Shown piece after piece: positions 1-10,480 of a stretch of DNA of 64,000 bases. The notes under the pieces are model-generated. The model saw nothing but the letters and a program-made list of their open reading frames with translations, had not been told where the DNA came from and did no database searches. The DNA comes from Cryptomeria japonica (Eukaryota; Streptophyta; Pinopsida; Cupressales; Cupressaceae). Each line of letters starts with the position of its first letter. Positions within the stretch are counted from its first letter, which is position 1. The position numbers and the translations under genes are program-made. The DNA is taken from positions 601,605,644 through 601,669,643 of the forward strand of contig NC_081415.1 in assembly GCF_030272615.1 (NCBI RefSeq), in the 5' to 3' direction.

Positions 1-552
1 AATACTGCATTCATGGAAAGGGTAAACGAGATTGTTGTGGGAATTCAATGTTGTGGTGGAACTCTGAGTGAAGATTAAGTTGTTTCTAAAGTTTTGAGAG
101 CCCTACCATTGGCTTACAAGATGAAGGCTACTGCTATTAATGAATTTAGAATAATAGCTAATACATTTGTCAACAAAGGTACTTTGGTTGGGAAGTTATC
201 TGCTTTTGAGTTTCAAGAATTTGGACCTTATGGAGCTATGAAGTTTCAACCTTTTTTTCATGCATCTACATCAACAACTAGTAAGCAAGATTGGGAAGCT
301 TTGTATGCAAAGGAATTGAATGATATGAAAAGAGAAGATGATGAGTTTTAGCAACTTGAAGCACTATTTTCTAGAAGAGTACCTAAAGGACCGATAGGAA
401 GTAAGTATGAAGGAAACACACCTTTTAAATGTTTTGCATGTAATAAGATTGGTCATTTCACATCTAGATGTCTTGAAAGGAATTCAATATTTGAAGAAAG
501 AGTTAGAAGATCTTCTAAGCCTAACCTTGGATATCAAAAAAAATATAAGTAC
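1..552 (+). pseudogene. copia-1 gag, C-terminal part with zinc knuckle
   Basis: Gag is the structural capsid/nucleocapsid protein that packages element RNA. The visible part matches the C-terminal half of the copia-4 gag (PKGxxxxEGxxPxKCFxCNKIG in both). One intact CCHC knuckle, CFACNKIGHFTSRC, is encoded at 430-471. A TAG at 349-351 lies just after the acidic stretch KREDDEF, where the copia-4 copy continues. The start is beyond the window edge. Confidence 0.8.
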
Positions 553-984
553 ATGAAAAATATAGACAAATCATGCTACATAGAAGATGAGGAAGGCATT
601 ACTGATTCTGATGATGAACCAACAGAAGACTCTGTTAGTGGTTTCAACAATGGAAAGGAATGGGTGTTCCTGGCTATCAAGGAAGATGTTCCGACACTAG
701 AAGAGAATGTAACTGAAGAGAAGGAACTTTCTTCTAAAATTGAAGACAAGGATGAATGTGTAATTAGTAGTGGTTGTTCACATCATATGTCTGGAGTAAA
801 AGGGAAGTTTCTATCTTTGCAAGAATTTGATGGCGGTCTGGTTAGATTTGGAGATGAGAAAGCATGTATGATCAAAGGAAAAGGAACTATATCATTGGAT
901 GGTAAGAACAATACTCACAATGTTTATTATGTTGAAATTTTAAGGCATGATCTTTTCAGTGTGGGACAATTGGTGGATAAATAA
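553..984 (+). pseudogene. copia-1 protease region
   Basis: This segment is an acidic linker followed by the retroviral-type aspartic protease that cleaves gag-pol. The motif reads ISSGCSHHM where copia elements normally have (L/I)DSGCSHHM. The catalytic Asp has therefore become Ser at 766-768, and the enzyme would be inactive even if translated. The frame stays open to the TAA at 982-984, with downstream similarity to the copia pre-integrase region (HDLFSVGQL). Confidence 0.75.
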
Positions 985-1080
985 TTTCAATTATAGGTCA
1001 AGGATGAAAAATGCAAAATCATTAACAGATCTGGTTTGGAGATTGCAACTGGTACATAGACAAAAGGTAATATATTTCAT

Positions 1081-1905
1081 TTGAATTTTGGTAAGAAGAC
1101 ATGTTTGATTACATATATTGATGAGAGTTGGCTATGGCATAAAAGATTGTGTCATGTGAAGTTTGATTGCATTGTGAAGATCAGTTCAACTAAGGCAATT
1201 AGAGATATACCTAAGATTATGAAGCCCTATAATTTGGTATGTAAAGAACGTCAAATGGGGAAACAAGTCAAAAAATATTTTAGGAGTATACAAGATAAAT
1301 CTAATGATGGTCTTGATCTTATTCATACTGATTTGTGTGGCCCTCCTAGAGTCAAAATTTTTCAAGAAGATAGATATTTCATGCTAATCATTAATGATTA
1401 TTCTAGAATGACGTGGGTTACTTTTCTAAAAGAAAAATATGAAGCATTTGAAAAGTTTAAAATCTTTAAAGCTAAAGTGGAAACTATGATAGGATTGAAG
1501 ATTAAATGTTTGAGGTCAAATCATGGTGGGGAATTCACATTTGGTGAGTTTAATAACTTCTTTGAGAAGCACGGTATAAAAAGACAATTTTCTGCTCCCC
1601 GAACACCTCAACAGAATGGAGTTGTGGAAAGAAAGAACAAAACTATCTTGGATTTTGCTAGAAAAATGGTGATGGAAGGTAGTCTACCTCATATCTACTG
1701 GAGAGAAGTAGTCAGCACAATGGTTTATACATTGAACAAAGTACATATCAAAGGAGAAACTGGTAAGACACCTTATGAATTATGGTTTGGCAATACATCT
1801 ATAGTTAAGTATTTTAGAATCTTTGGTAGTAAATTTTATATTAGGAGAGATGATATCATTGGAAAATTTTATCCTAGATGTGATGAAGCCATATTTCTTA
1901 GTTAA
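1081..1905 (+). pseudogene. copia-1 integrase
   Basis: Integrase joins the cDNA to host DNA. The N-terminal zinc-binding region is present (WHKRLCHV ... VCKERQMGKQ), but the second Cys of the usual CxxC before the GKQ box is Arg. The core shows the first Asp in HTDLCGP, the NDYSRMTW segment and the PQQNGVVERKN box with the catalytic Glu. The C-terminal GKTPYELW box follows. The frame ends at a TAA after IFLS (1903-1905), where relatives continue with a GYS-type sequence. Confidence 0.85.
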
Positions 1906-2270
1906 TCTAATGAAAGCAAGGCATATAGATGTTATAACAAAGATTGCAAAAAATTGTGGAGAGTGATAATGTCAAAGTGGATGAGCTGAATAGAGGTCAA
2001 ATTAGAGTTTATGAGAAGGAACCAATAGTGGAAATGATTATATCTGAACTGGTAGCACCTTTATCGAAATAGAGTGTTGAACAAGTTACTCCAGCAGTAT
2101 TAGAAAATTTGACAGTAATTGAAGAACCGAGAAGAGGAACAGAGAGTCAAAAGACTCTTAGGTATGTGAGATTGAATCATTCAGAAGATCAGATCATTGG
2201 GGATAAGAACAATGGAGTAATAACAAGAAGAAGACTAACAACTAATAAGGTATTTTTAATTTCTCAAGTT
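1906..2270 (+). pseudogene. copia-1 integrase/RT linker, frame-broken
   Basis: This low-conservation connector lies between integrase and RT. It contains several stops and a frame change. The block TLRYVRLNHSEDQI (about 2150-2195) matches the same position in copia-4 (PRYVRLNHS, about 58578-58605), which confirms that it is pol linker and not an insertion. Confidence 0.6.
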
Positions 2271-3000
2271 GGACTGGTATCATTAATTGAGGCATGTAAA
2301 GATGAATATTGGTTGGAAGTTATGGAAGAGGAATTATATCAGATTGAGAAAAATAACACATGGACTTTGGTTCCCCAGACTAAAAATAAGAATAATATTG
2401 GAACTAAATGGGTTTTTAGGAATAAATTGAATGAGGATGGTCAAGTTATAAGGAATAAGGCTAGATTGGTTTGTAAAGGATATTCTCAGAAGGAAGGAAT
2501 TCATTATTGAGAGACCTAATTTGCACCGATATCTATAATTGAAGTTGCAAGATTATTTCTTGCCTATGCTACTCATAATAATTACAAGGTTTATTAGATG
2601 GATGTTAAGTGTGCATTTTTGAATGGGGATCTTGATGAGGAAGTTTATATTGAGAAACCTAATGGTTTTTCACTATCAGATGATACAAACATGGTTTGTA
2701 GGTTAAGGAAAGCTTTATATGGATTGAAACAAGCACCTAGAGTTTGGTATGCAAGGTTGGATAAATATCTTTTAAAGCTTGGTTTTACTAAGGGTAATGC
2801 TAACAATAATTTATATTATAAGATCATTGATGATAATATACTGATTATTGAAGTATTTGTTGATGACATTATTTTTGGAGCTGAAGTTAAGTTATGCATG
2901 GAATTTTCTAAGAATATAGAGAGTGAATTTGAGATGTCTATGATTGGTGAGATGAAATTTTTCTTAGGCCTGTAGATTACTCAAATTGATAAAGGTATTT
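2271..3000 (+). pseudogene. copia-1 reverse transcriptase
   Basis: This is the RT domain (RVT_2 type). Recognisable blocks in order: GTKWVFRNK, KARLVCKGYSQ, MDVKCAFLNGDLDEEVY, KALYGLKQAPR.WY, the catalytic FVDDIIFG (FVDD codons at 2856-2867) and EMSMIGEMKFFLGL. Stops fall after GIHY (2508-2510), before MDVK (a TAG where copia-3 and copia-4 have CAG), and after FLGL (TAG where the relatives have CAA). The latter two fit decay of Gln codons. Confidence 0.88.
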
Positions 3001-3809
3001 TCATTTGTCAAACTAAGTATGCTAGGGAATTGTTGAAGAAATTTGAAATGGGAGATTCTAAACCAATAAGTATTCCTATGGTTACAAGTAAGAAATTGAC
3101 AAGAAAAGATATTTCTGGACCGATAAATCCTACAAGATACAAATCTATGATTGGAGGTCTGCTTTATTTGATTCAAAATAGGCCTGCCATAATGAATGTT
3201 GTTTGTATTGTATCAAGATTTCAGAGTGATCCTAGACAAAATTATGAGAGTGCGGTGAAAAGGATTTTTAGATACTTACAAGGTACATTAGAATATGGTT
3301 TGTGGTACCCTAAGGATGATGACTTTACTTTATGTGCATATAAAAATACTTATTGGGCTAGAGATGTTGATGACCAGAAAAGTACTTCCAGTGGAGTTTT
3401 CTTTCTTGGAAAGAAAATTTTTCCATGGATCAGCAAGAAACAATCATGTACTTCTTTATCTATTATTGAAGCTGAGTATGTTGCTACTACTACTAACTGT
3501 ACACAAGTTCTATGGATGAAGCAAATGTTCAAGGATATAAAGGTGGATCGTAATGCACTGGTAGTTATTCACTGTGATAACTCTGTTGCTATTGATATAT
3601 AAAAGAATTCGGTATTTTATTCTAAGACAAATCATATATCTATTAAGTATAACTTTTTGAAGGAAAAGGTGGAAGAAAATGAAGTTAGATTGGTTTATGT
3701 GAACACTAAAGAGAAGATTGCAGATATCTTCACTGAATTTTTTCCTAAAGAATCGTTTGAGTACGTGAGAGACAGATTAGGGGTTTTTGCCCTTCCAGAA
3801 GAGAATTGA
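3001..3809 (+). pseudogene. copia-1 RNase H and pol C-terminus
   Basis: The RNase H domain removes the RNA strand during reverse transcription. It follows RT directly: RYKSMIGGLLYL, KRIFRYLQGTLEYGLWYP, the DVDDQKSTSSGVFFLG block, EAEYVA, and HCDNSVAI. After a TAA at 3600-3602 the C-terminal tail (NHISIKYNFLKEKV ... TKEKIADIFTE) continues to the natural stop at 3807-3809. The first RNase H Asp, normally in a YxDxDWAG context, is replaced by Asn/Thr-containing sequence (YKNTYWAR). Confidence 0.82.
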
Positions 3810-4222
3810 TTGATGCAGTTTGGCATCAGTTTGGTATGCATTATCAGAGATACTATTCATTTTGGCACTGATGTGGGGATGCTACTGCTCTGTGGGAGTA
3901 GTTAGCTTTGAGTTTTAGTGGTTCATGTTTTTGTTTTGATATTTTTGTTAGATTTCTGGCACTGATGTCAAATGGGGAGAGATATTGATGTGAAAAAGGA
4001 AAACTTAAGGAGTTGTATACATTAGGGGGAGAGATATATGTATAATTCAGAGCTTTATAGAGATATAATTCATAGGAGTTTGATCTTTGTTTCAAAACTT
4101 CATTGCTATATCTTTATGTGGAGATTGTTGGTTGTCTTTCATTAGGGGAGATTTGTTTGGCATTTCTTGGTACTTAGATGTTTTTCACATCTAGTGTTGC
4201 CATCAATGCCAAAGGGGGATAT
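3810..4222 (+). promoter_or_regulatory. copia-1 3' non-coding region: repeated polypurine tracts and inverted repeat
   Basis: There are four purine tracts: TGGGGAGAGATA near 3973, AGGGGGAGAGATA near 4023, AGGGGAGA near 4144 and the LTR-adjacent AAAGGGGGATA at 4211-4221. The last should prime plus-strand DNA synthesis. An 11-nt perfect inverted repeat, GATGTGAAAAA at 3987-3997 and TTTTTCACATC at 4181-4191, encloses the middle tracts. Multiple PPTs are known from Sireviruses. The inverted repeat recurs in the other Sirevirus-like and LARD elements of this window. Confidence 0.7.
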
Positions 4223-5452
4223 TGTTGGCCATTTGGTTGAATTGATTATGTATTGCATTGATGTTTTGTCATTAATGCCAACACTAGCTGTTTGGATGCT
4301 TTACCGACACCCTTCTAGTTTCGATAGGTTGAGTAGTTTCTAGTTGGTTTGGATCCGACATGATTTGGTAGGCTTCGGTATGGTTTGGTTATGGAATTGA
4401 CTTATTCATGATACTCATGTTTATATTGATTCAGTTGGTCTTGGTCTAGTGATCGGATGCTATCTTGTTTGCTTGGAAGCTTGGCTTGTGGTTCCGACAA
4501 GGGTTTCACCAGTAGATATTTTGATGAAGATCTTTGATGATATGCATAAGTGGTGTTGGTGCAAATTTTGGTGAAGTTTTAGGATGTTGATGGTGATCAT
4601 GTTTGAGAATTGGCTGATGGAGATCATTGATTTAGCGTATGGACCTATATTGGGTCTCGGTTGATCTAGGTTATGGACTGGTTTAATGTAACATGTGGAT
4701 TGGACCTCTCAATGTGTTTCTGAGATGTCTTATGTGTTGGATATTATTTGTTTGGTCTAATGATGACATGTTTTATAATTATGTAATTAGTTTATTGGCT
4801 GGTGGATGACCTCATTGTTTATGGTCGAGGGTTTGTATATATATGATGTAAGATCTCATTGTAGATCATCATGGTATGGTATATGGATATTTAATGTGTG
4901 AATAATGTAATATAATTCAAGTAGAGGATTTGGTTGATCATTGGAGATCGAATTGGGTTTATGTAAGAGGATTTAGTCCTCTGGTATTGAGCTTAACCAG
5001 AACTGTACTCAGGCATAGGAAATGCTATCTCTGTGGTTCAAACACTTCTCCAGATTGTAGTCTGGATTTCTATGTAGTCAGTGAGACTCCTTTTGTGATG
5101 AGTAGTGTGCTCTAGGATATTGGCCTTCCTGCAAGTGTAGGCCCCTCAATTGTAATTCACATACTTATTGCAGAAGTATTATTTGACTATGGGTAGACTT
5201 CCCACTGTGGTTTTTCCCTTTATCGAGTTTTCCACCTATAAATCTTGGTGTCATGTGGATGGTTTTTATTCTGTGATTGTTGTTCATGCTTAATTGGTTT
5301 AACTTCTATTTCGGTATTTGGTTTAAGCATTCCGGTATTAATGTTTTGGGTTTTGGTATTAAAGTTTTATTTTCTTAAGGTTCTAGTAATATGTGACAAC
5401 TGATTCACCCCCCCCCCCCCTCCCTCTTAGTTGTCTTCTGGTTATTTGAACT
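4223..5452 (+). repeat. copia-1 3' LTR
   Basis: The LTR starts TGTTGGCC directly after the polypurine tract. It contains a TATA-like TATATATAT at 4836-4844 and the block shared with LARD LTRs at about 5077-5146 (GTGAGACTC ... TGCTCTAGG ... TGTAGGCCCC). It ends after a 13-C run within TGATTCACCC...TCTTAG at 5401-5430. No 5' LTR is in the window, so age and target-site duplication cannot be read. The end is uncertain by about 10 bp. Confidence 0.75.
4836..4844 (+). promoter_or_regulatory. TATA-like box in copia-1 LTR
   Basis: The sequence TATATATAT lies in the middle of the LTR, upstream of the R-U5-like block. This is the expected place for the Pol II core promoter of an LTR retrotransposon. 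Only the motif and position support the call. Confidence 0.4.
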
Positions 5453-5459
5453 ATCTAAT

Positions 5460-5900
5460 AATTTCTTCTAAAGAATGCCTTGGGACCTCAACCTCTATTT
5501 TCCCCAAAATATGATCTTCAAAATTAGAGAAGACTTGTTGTTCATATGCAACATTATTCTACCTTTTATTATCAACATCACTATTGTGTATTTCATCCTC
5601 TGATGAGTCATACTCATGCAATATAACATCTAGTCCCAATTATATCATATTTATAGTGTGTTCATCATCACACTGCGGATTACAACTTTCTCCATCATCT
5701 TGTATTGCTAGAGTAACATTGAATTGAATAGGTGAACAAGGCAAGTCACACACACAACACCAAGGGGCTTCATCTACCAGATTAGTACTTTGTCTTCTCA
5801 AAGGGTCAAGAGTGTCTTTATTTGTGACCCCCCTTTGATTTCTTGCATTACCAATGGGTTTTCTATCATGCCAATTTGTATGATAAGGAATATCATACAA
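5460..5900 (-). pseudogene. gypsy remnant, gag-pol junction / protease-proximal fragment
   Basis: The minus-strand peptide includes WCCVCDLPCSPIQFNVTLAI (about 5770 to 5710) and ends with a GKIEVEVPRHSLEEII block (about 5515 to 5465). This lies where gypsy elements have the linker before protease. I do not see a clear DTGA active site, so protease itself was probably beyond the break at 5453. The call rests on position behind gag and on the reading frame. It has one open stretch of 86 codons. Confidence 0.45.
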
Positions 5901-5918
5901 TCTAGGTCTATCATTTCT

Positions 5919-8041
5919 CTAAATACTAGGCTTATAATTTGATAAACCTTTCTCCCCTCTTGCAACCTTATAACTAAAATCTTTTAGAGTAGTCATTACC
6001 TTTTCAAGTTTATCCTCCTCTTTCAGTTGCTTCCCTTGCTGAGCCTTTTGATTCTGTAAAATTTGTACCTCGTCTCTCTTTCCTTTTCTGCCTACAACTT
6101 TCCTATTATTTTGAATACTCTTCACTCCCTTGAAAGCATCTCTCAAAGATGGAGGTTCTCTAGATCTTAACTCATATCCAAACTTAGGATCAAATGCCTT
6201 CATGTAAAAGATAAGGAACATCTGGTCATTCAGCTTTAGATGATGTGCTATTTTATTTAAGATCCTCACAAACCTTGTATTGAATTATGCTACCATCTCA
6301 TTTTTTTTTTGAATGGTAGTAATTTCCTCCAACTTAAATCTTACAATAGTGTGATCTCCATATTGTTTCTTGAATACTCTCTGAAATTCAAGCCAACTAC
6401 TGATGTGTGCATTTGGAAGGCTCCTATACCAATCTTTGGCATCATCCACTAATGATTAGATAAAAATATTCATTAGAAAATATTCATGTTCTACCTCAAA
6501 ATTATCCATAACATCCATAAAATATTTAGTATGATCCTCACCCATCAATCTAGCACTTCCTAATTTTTTGGGGAATTATGTTCTTATATCATTGTTTATA
6601 GGATTAGGATATCCTTGAATCCTAGTAAAATCTAATTTCCTATCTCTATCAGGATGAAGAGGAGGTATAGAAAAATGATTGTACCCTGCATTATAATGGA
6701 TGTGGGATTCTTGGTCTGGTTCATTTTGAGGAACATTAGGGATGACAGGCTATGAGGTTATAGTTTGGGGAGCTACATGAGCAATAGGAACTTGGGCACC
6801 AATAAATACATTGTGTTGTTGACCCAACATATTTTGAAACTATCACAACAATTGATCATACTTCTATTGTTGTTGTATCCATTACTAATACATCTGATTT
6901 TGCTAGTTATTCAATTGTTGAGGTTCTTGCACTCTATTAACCTAAGGTACTATGGTATTATGGTTAATAAAATGGGAAATTGGCCAACTCAAAGGAATAA
7001 AAACATCATGGATATTTATAGATGTAGATACAATAGGAGGAACTATATTAGTACTTGAATGGTTTACATTTGTAGGATGTGGGCTTTCTTCTCTCATTAA
7101 TAAATCAACAAGGAACCCACTAGTACTACTCAAATTGAACTTTGGTGACAATGAAGATTTAGCATCCTTTTAAGAAGTTCAACTTTCTTTACCAACATGT
7201 CTTGTCGGTTATATTCCTCTTCCAAATCTTCAATCTCTTCTCTTAATTCTTGGTTAGTAAGTTCCCTAGTATTTATCTTTGATGTTGAACACACATTTGA
7301 GTTAGTTAGAATAACTTTCCCTTTATCTTGAGATGTTATAGTACTAATGAAATGTGTAGTTGATATAAGAGGTTCCATAACATTGTTCACACACATATCT
7401 GCAAATAGATCCCCACTCTGTATCTTCCTTGTTTTGTCTTTAGCTTTCAACTAACTTTTATGATTTTATTAATCTAACTCATCTTGGAAACCTTTCACCA
7501 TTTGTTTCAATCTGGCATTAAACTCTCTTACTTTAACCTCATGTGCCTTTTTATCTTTAGAAGATTTCTTAAGAGGCTCAGTATAAGAGGTTGTTTTAAT
7601 TCCTTCCTCTCCTTCATAACAAACTTGCTCACCATCATCATTATAATGATAATAACTCATCTCCCTAGGAATTTTAGAATAATATTCAAGAGATCTGGGG
7701 GATGGTTCATCAGAAAATGACCTATGATGGCCAGACATCAACGGGGTTGCTAAATCATGTTCAATATAAACCATTTCATGGCTCACAACTGACAAACATA
7801 CATTTTTAGAAAAAGAACCATACCTTCTTCTATTTGCTTTGGGCTTCCATTTCTAACCTTGTTCTTAAGGAGGTGAATTGGAAGGTACTTGTTGTAAAAA
7901 TATTCTTCCATATATCTTGCCTTTCTCTTCATTCACAAAGAGCTGCAATCTCTTGGTTCTAAATCCTTTGGTGACAAATTCACACACCACCTCTTCCTTG
8001 TTCGTACAAGATTAGAGTCTTTCAAAATCAAGTAGAGTCAT
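5919..8041 (-). pseudogene. gypsy gag (retrotrans_gag domain)
   Basis: Gag starts at the ATG at 8041 (MTLLDFERL, then a TAG) and runs to about 5919 through several stops. The N-terminal third is acidic and Ser-rich (YYSKIPREMSYYHYNDDGE region, 7700-7620). A coiled-coil-like stretch lies near 7235-7175 (REEIEDLEEEYNRQD). The capsid core at about 6560-6270 shows the typical pattern AKDWYRSLPN..ISSWLEF, then F.LEEI..IQKKNEMV and FNTRF. A basic Lys/Gln-rich tail (NRKVVGRKGKRDE) follows. No zinc knuckle was found. Confidence 0.75.
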
Positions 8042-8210
8042 GATCTTTTACTAGGGATATTTAAAATTTCTAAGGATAATCAATAAATCTGTTTAATGCA
8101 TAATTCAAGATAAATTCAAGTATATCTTAAAGCATCAAGTAAGTATATTATTCAAGAACACGATACACAAACTCCTTTAATCATGGATAACATAGTGAAT
8201 CATGACTCAT

Positions 8211-8228
8211 TCCCTAGTAGAGTCACCA
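8211..8228 (-). other. Primer binding site of the gypsy remnant
   Basis: Read on the minus strand the sequence is TGGTGACTCTACTAGGGA, three bases inside the LTR end. It resembles the TGGCGACTC.CTGGGGA primer sites common in plant gypsy elements, with a few transitions. It fixes the LTR border at 8232 and the element direction. Confidence 0.65.
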
Positions 8229-8231
8229 TCT

Positions 8232-9203
8232 TGTTGGTGTTTCCAAATGACTTCTTAAGTTTCTTTAAGAATTAGCCTTCTTCCCTTGACAAAAACTTAA
8301 GATCATTGGCCAATTGACAAGGATATCATGACAAAATGGATAAATCCATCTACGCTTTGGGCTCTACAAAACCCAAGCGGGTTAACCTACAACAATACTC
8401 TCAATACTAAAATATACTAGACCGGTATTGCTTTTAAAACAAATGATTCTCAATGATACTGAATAAACATATATAAGTGTTCAGAATTGGTCCTATTCTA
8501 CTTATTTTACAACATATTATCATCTGAGAATCAAAATCCTTATTACAAAAAAAAGTAAAATGAAGAACGATCACTTGAAAGAAATTATGGTTACTGAACA
8601 AACATATCATCAAACCAGTGTATTATCCATTGGCATAGAGTCAAATTCCTGACAGACTGACAAAAGTCACCACTAATTTCTTGAATATAAATGCCTTACA
8701 AATATACCCCGTCATAATATCTTATGAATCATACTTTAAATAATCATATAGTTATTCCTCAGTTGCTGTAACACACTATTAGAATTTAATTCCTTCCTTA
8801 AAGAAAACTTGAATATCACATTACACATCTACAGTAAACCCATAGAGACAATTGTACTTGTCCTTAATAAATAAAGGCATTCAACTAAAAATAAAAATAG
8901 ATATGAGACAATTCACTGGAGTATTTCTATTAATTTCTTTGTGTAACCATTTCATATGTGAGAAAAACTAACTTTGCATCCAAGAACTCAACTAGGCTGC
9001 TTTCTTATATTAATTTTCAGAACCCTTACAAAATGGCCATGAATTCCCTTTTATAGAAAAAACAAGGGACCACAAAGATTTTGACCAACCCTGTACCACC
9101 TATCATTATCTAACCTTATTATCATAGAAAAAAACATGACAATTATCTTGAATAAAAATGAGGATAAAAGGTACCATAACAAATCATGATTAAAAAGGAA
9201 TCA
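8232..9203 (-). repeat. LTR of the gypsy remnant
   Basis: The LTR 3' border (minus strand ...ACACCAACA) is fixed by the primer site. The 5' border is inferred: a purine tract AAAAGGGGTAG (9214 to 9204) is followed by TGATTCC at 9203, giving a TG...CA unit of 972 bp. The sequence is AT-rich and contains no ORF. No second copy is in the window, so the 5' border is tentative. Confidence 0.45.
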
Positions 9204-9214
9204 CTACCCCTTTT
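9204..9214 (-). promoter_or_regulatory. Candidate polypurine tract next to the gypsy LTR
   Basis: The minus strand reads AAAAGGGGTAG immediately before TGATTCC. A polypurine tract at this place would mark an LTR that closes an element lying to the right on the map, that is the ORF of unknown function. The motif is short, so this is suggestive only. Confidence 0.35.
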
Positions 9215-9655
9215 CAGTTACAACCCTTTTGACTGCTCATATTAAAAACAAGAGACAACTTAACTAAATTATAACATAATTCCATGAAATAAAAAGAAAA
9301 CCTTCATTTGGCAGAATTTATCCTTATAACTCATTTCTCTCTAGAAAAGAAACTCTGACAAGCATCTATATGTGTGTCGTATGAAGGAGTCACTAAAGTT
9401 GCATTTGTTTTATTCAGCATCCTGGAACTATACTCCAACTAGTATAGACCACTCACTTTCAACTTTAAATTCTCTGCCACCCTATCAGCATCATCAAGAA
9501 ATTTATCGAACACTTTGCGAAAAAGGCAATCTCTAAGCTCTATCTTCCATTCATACTCTATATTGAGATTTCCGCCTTCTTTTATAAATGGAGGGAGGGG
9601 AGTGCTTTGTAACTTGGTGAAATTTTTTAAAATCTTGTATGATATATTCATTAAA
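9215..9655 (-). pseudogene. ORF of unknown function (split), C-terminal segment
   Basis: This is the last piece of a minus-strand ORF interrupted by LINE-1 (about 9660-13830) and LARD-1 (15880-24351). The clearest open part is 70 codons (9651 to 9439), with a charged stretch KVFDKFLDDADRVAENLKLK that could be helical. It ends just before the candidate polypurine tract and LTR. I do not recognise the protein. Its link to the upstream segments rests on strand, position and insertion logic. Confidence 0.4.
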
Positions 9656-9659
9656 TCTA

Positions 9660-10480
9660 TGGTGAGTTATTATTAACTTAACCTGTACTCATGAACAATT
9701 CATAGATGACTCTATTACCATGGGAGAAGCTACCATAAGAGAAGCTAGAAATATGAAGATTGTCATGGATTCATATGAAGCTTCTTCTCGGCAAAAAATA
9801 AATTGGGATAAGAGTTCTTTGTTCTTCATCAACACCCCTGTGGATAGACAAAGAAGGATTGAAAGGATCCTTGGATGTAAAATTGCAGAGTTTCCTTCTA
9901 CTTATCTGGGTCTCCCTCTATGCTTAAAGCCTTCAGAGAATTTATGGATGAAGTTGGTTGATAGATTTAATTCCAAACTGGTTGGGTGGAAAGGATCCCT
10001 CCTCAGCCAAGTGAGTAAGGTGACAATGCTTAAGGTTACTCTTCAAAATTCCCCTATCTATGCCCTTAGTCTGTGTAAGATCCCAAGGAAGTTTGTTGAG
10101 GCCATTGAAAGAATACAAAAAAAATTCTTATGGTCGAGAGTGGAAGATAAAAATAGAATCCCCCTTATTGGATGGAATAATATTTGCACTCCTAAGGCTT
10201 TTGGGGGCCTATGAATAAGGAACATTATGACTATGAACAATGCCCTATTAGCTAAACAAATTTGGAGAATGAAAGGAGAGGAAAGGGAATGGAATTCCAT
10301 TTGGAAAAAGAAATGCATTCATATGCAACTGTCGGATGAAGAATTAATGGATAATTCATTCCTTGTGGATGGCTCTGCTATTTGGAATGTTGTTCAAATG
10401 GCTAAAGTCTGGGCTGCTACTGGAAGAAAGTGGAAACTAGGTAATGGGAGAATTATCAGATTCTAGAAGGACAGATGGCT
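9660..10480 (+). pseudogene. LINE-1 reverse transcriptase, C-terminal part
   Basis: The segment opens with HEQFIDDS, the LINE RT catalytic box normally HQQFADD (about 9690-9715). It continues with INWDKSSLFFINTP, the YLGLPLCLKPSE block, RFNSKLVGWKG and WNNICTPKAFGGL, all standard landmarks of plant L1 RT C-termini. A TGA interrupts after GGL near 10212 and the frame then resumes (NNALLAKQIWRM). ORF2 protein copies element RNA by target-primed reverse transcription. Confidence 0.85.

Larger units (their letters stand above)
1..5452 (+). mobile_element. Copia-1: Sirevirus-like Ty1/copia element, 5' end outside window
   Basis: The domain order gag zinc knuckle, protease, integrase, RT, RNase H, 3' LTR is the Ty1/copia order. 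The RT catalytic box is FVDD. Several AAAGGGGGA-type polypurine tracts lie between pol and the LTR, a known Sirevirus feature, and the LTR ends in a TGATTCACCC / C-run / TCTTAG block. The window opens inside gag, so the 5' LTR and gag start are missing. At least five in-frame stops and short frame breaks show it is dead. Its right end cuts the pol of the minus-strand gypsy remnant that starts near 5453, so copia-1 inserted later than that element. The right border is set to about 5452 because the terminal CA is not clear there. Confidence 0.85.
5453..9203 (-). mobile_element. Gypsy-type element remnant (LTR, PBS, gag, start of pol)
   Basis: On the minus strand the order is LTR (9203 to 8232), tRNA-type primer site (8228 to 8211), gag (8041 to about 5919) and a protease/pol start (5900 to about 5460). 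The rest of pol is missing because copia-1 sits there. The gag core is clearly Ty3/gypsy retrotrans_gag. The remnant lies in the same orientation as, and directly follows, the ORF of unknown function that ends near 9215. Confidence 0.7.

Noticed and set aside
6765-7058. Leu-rich 97-codon plus-strand ORF (possible membrane protein)
   Set aside because: It is the antisense of the gypsy gag N-terminal region; the hydrophobic run comes from the opposite strand of Gln/Asn-rich codons.
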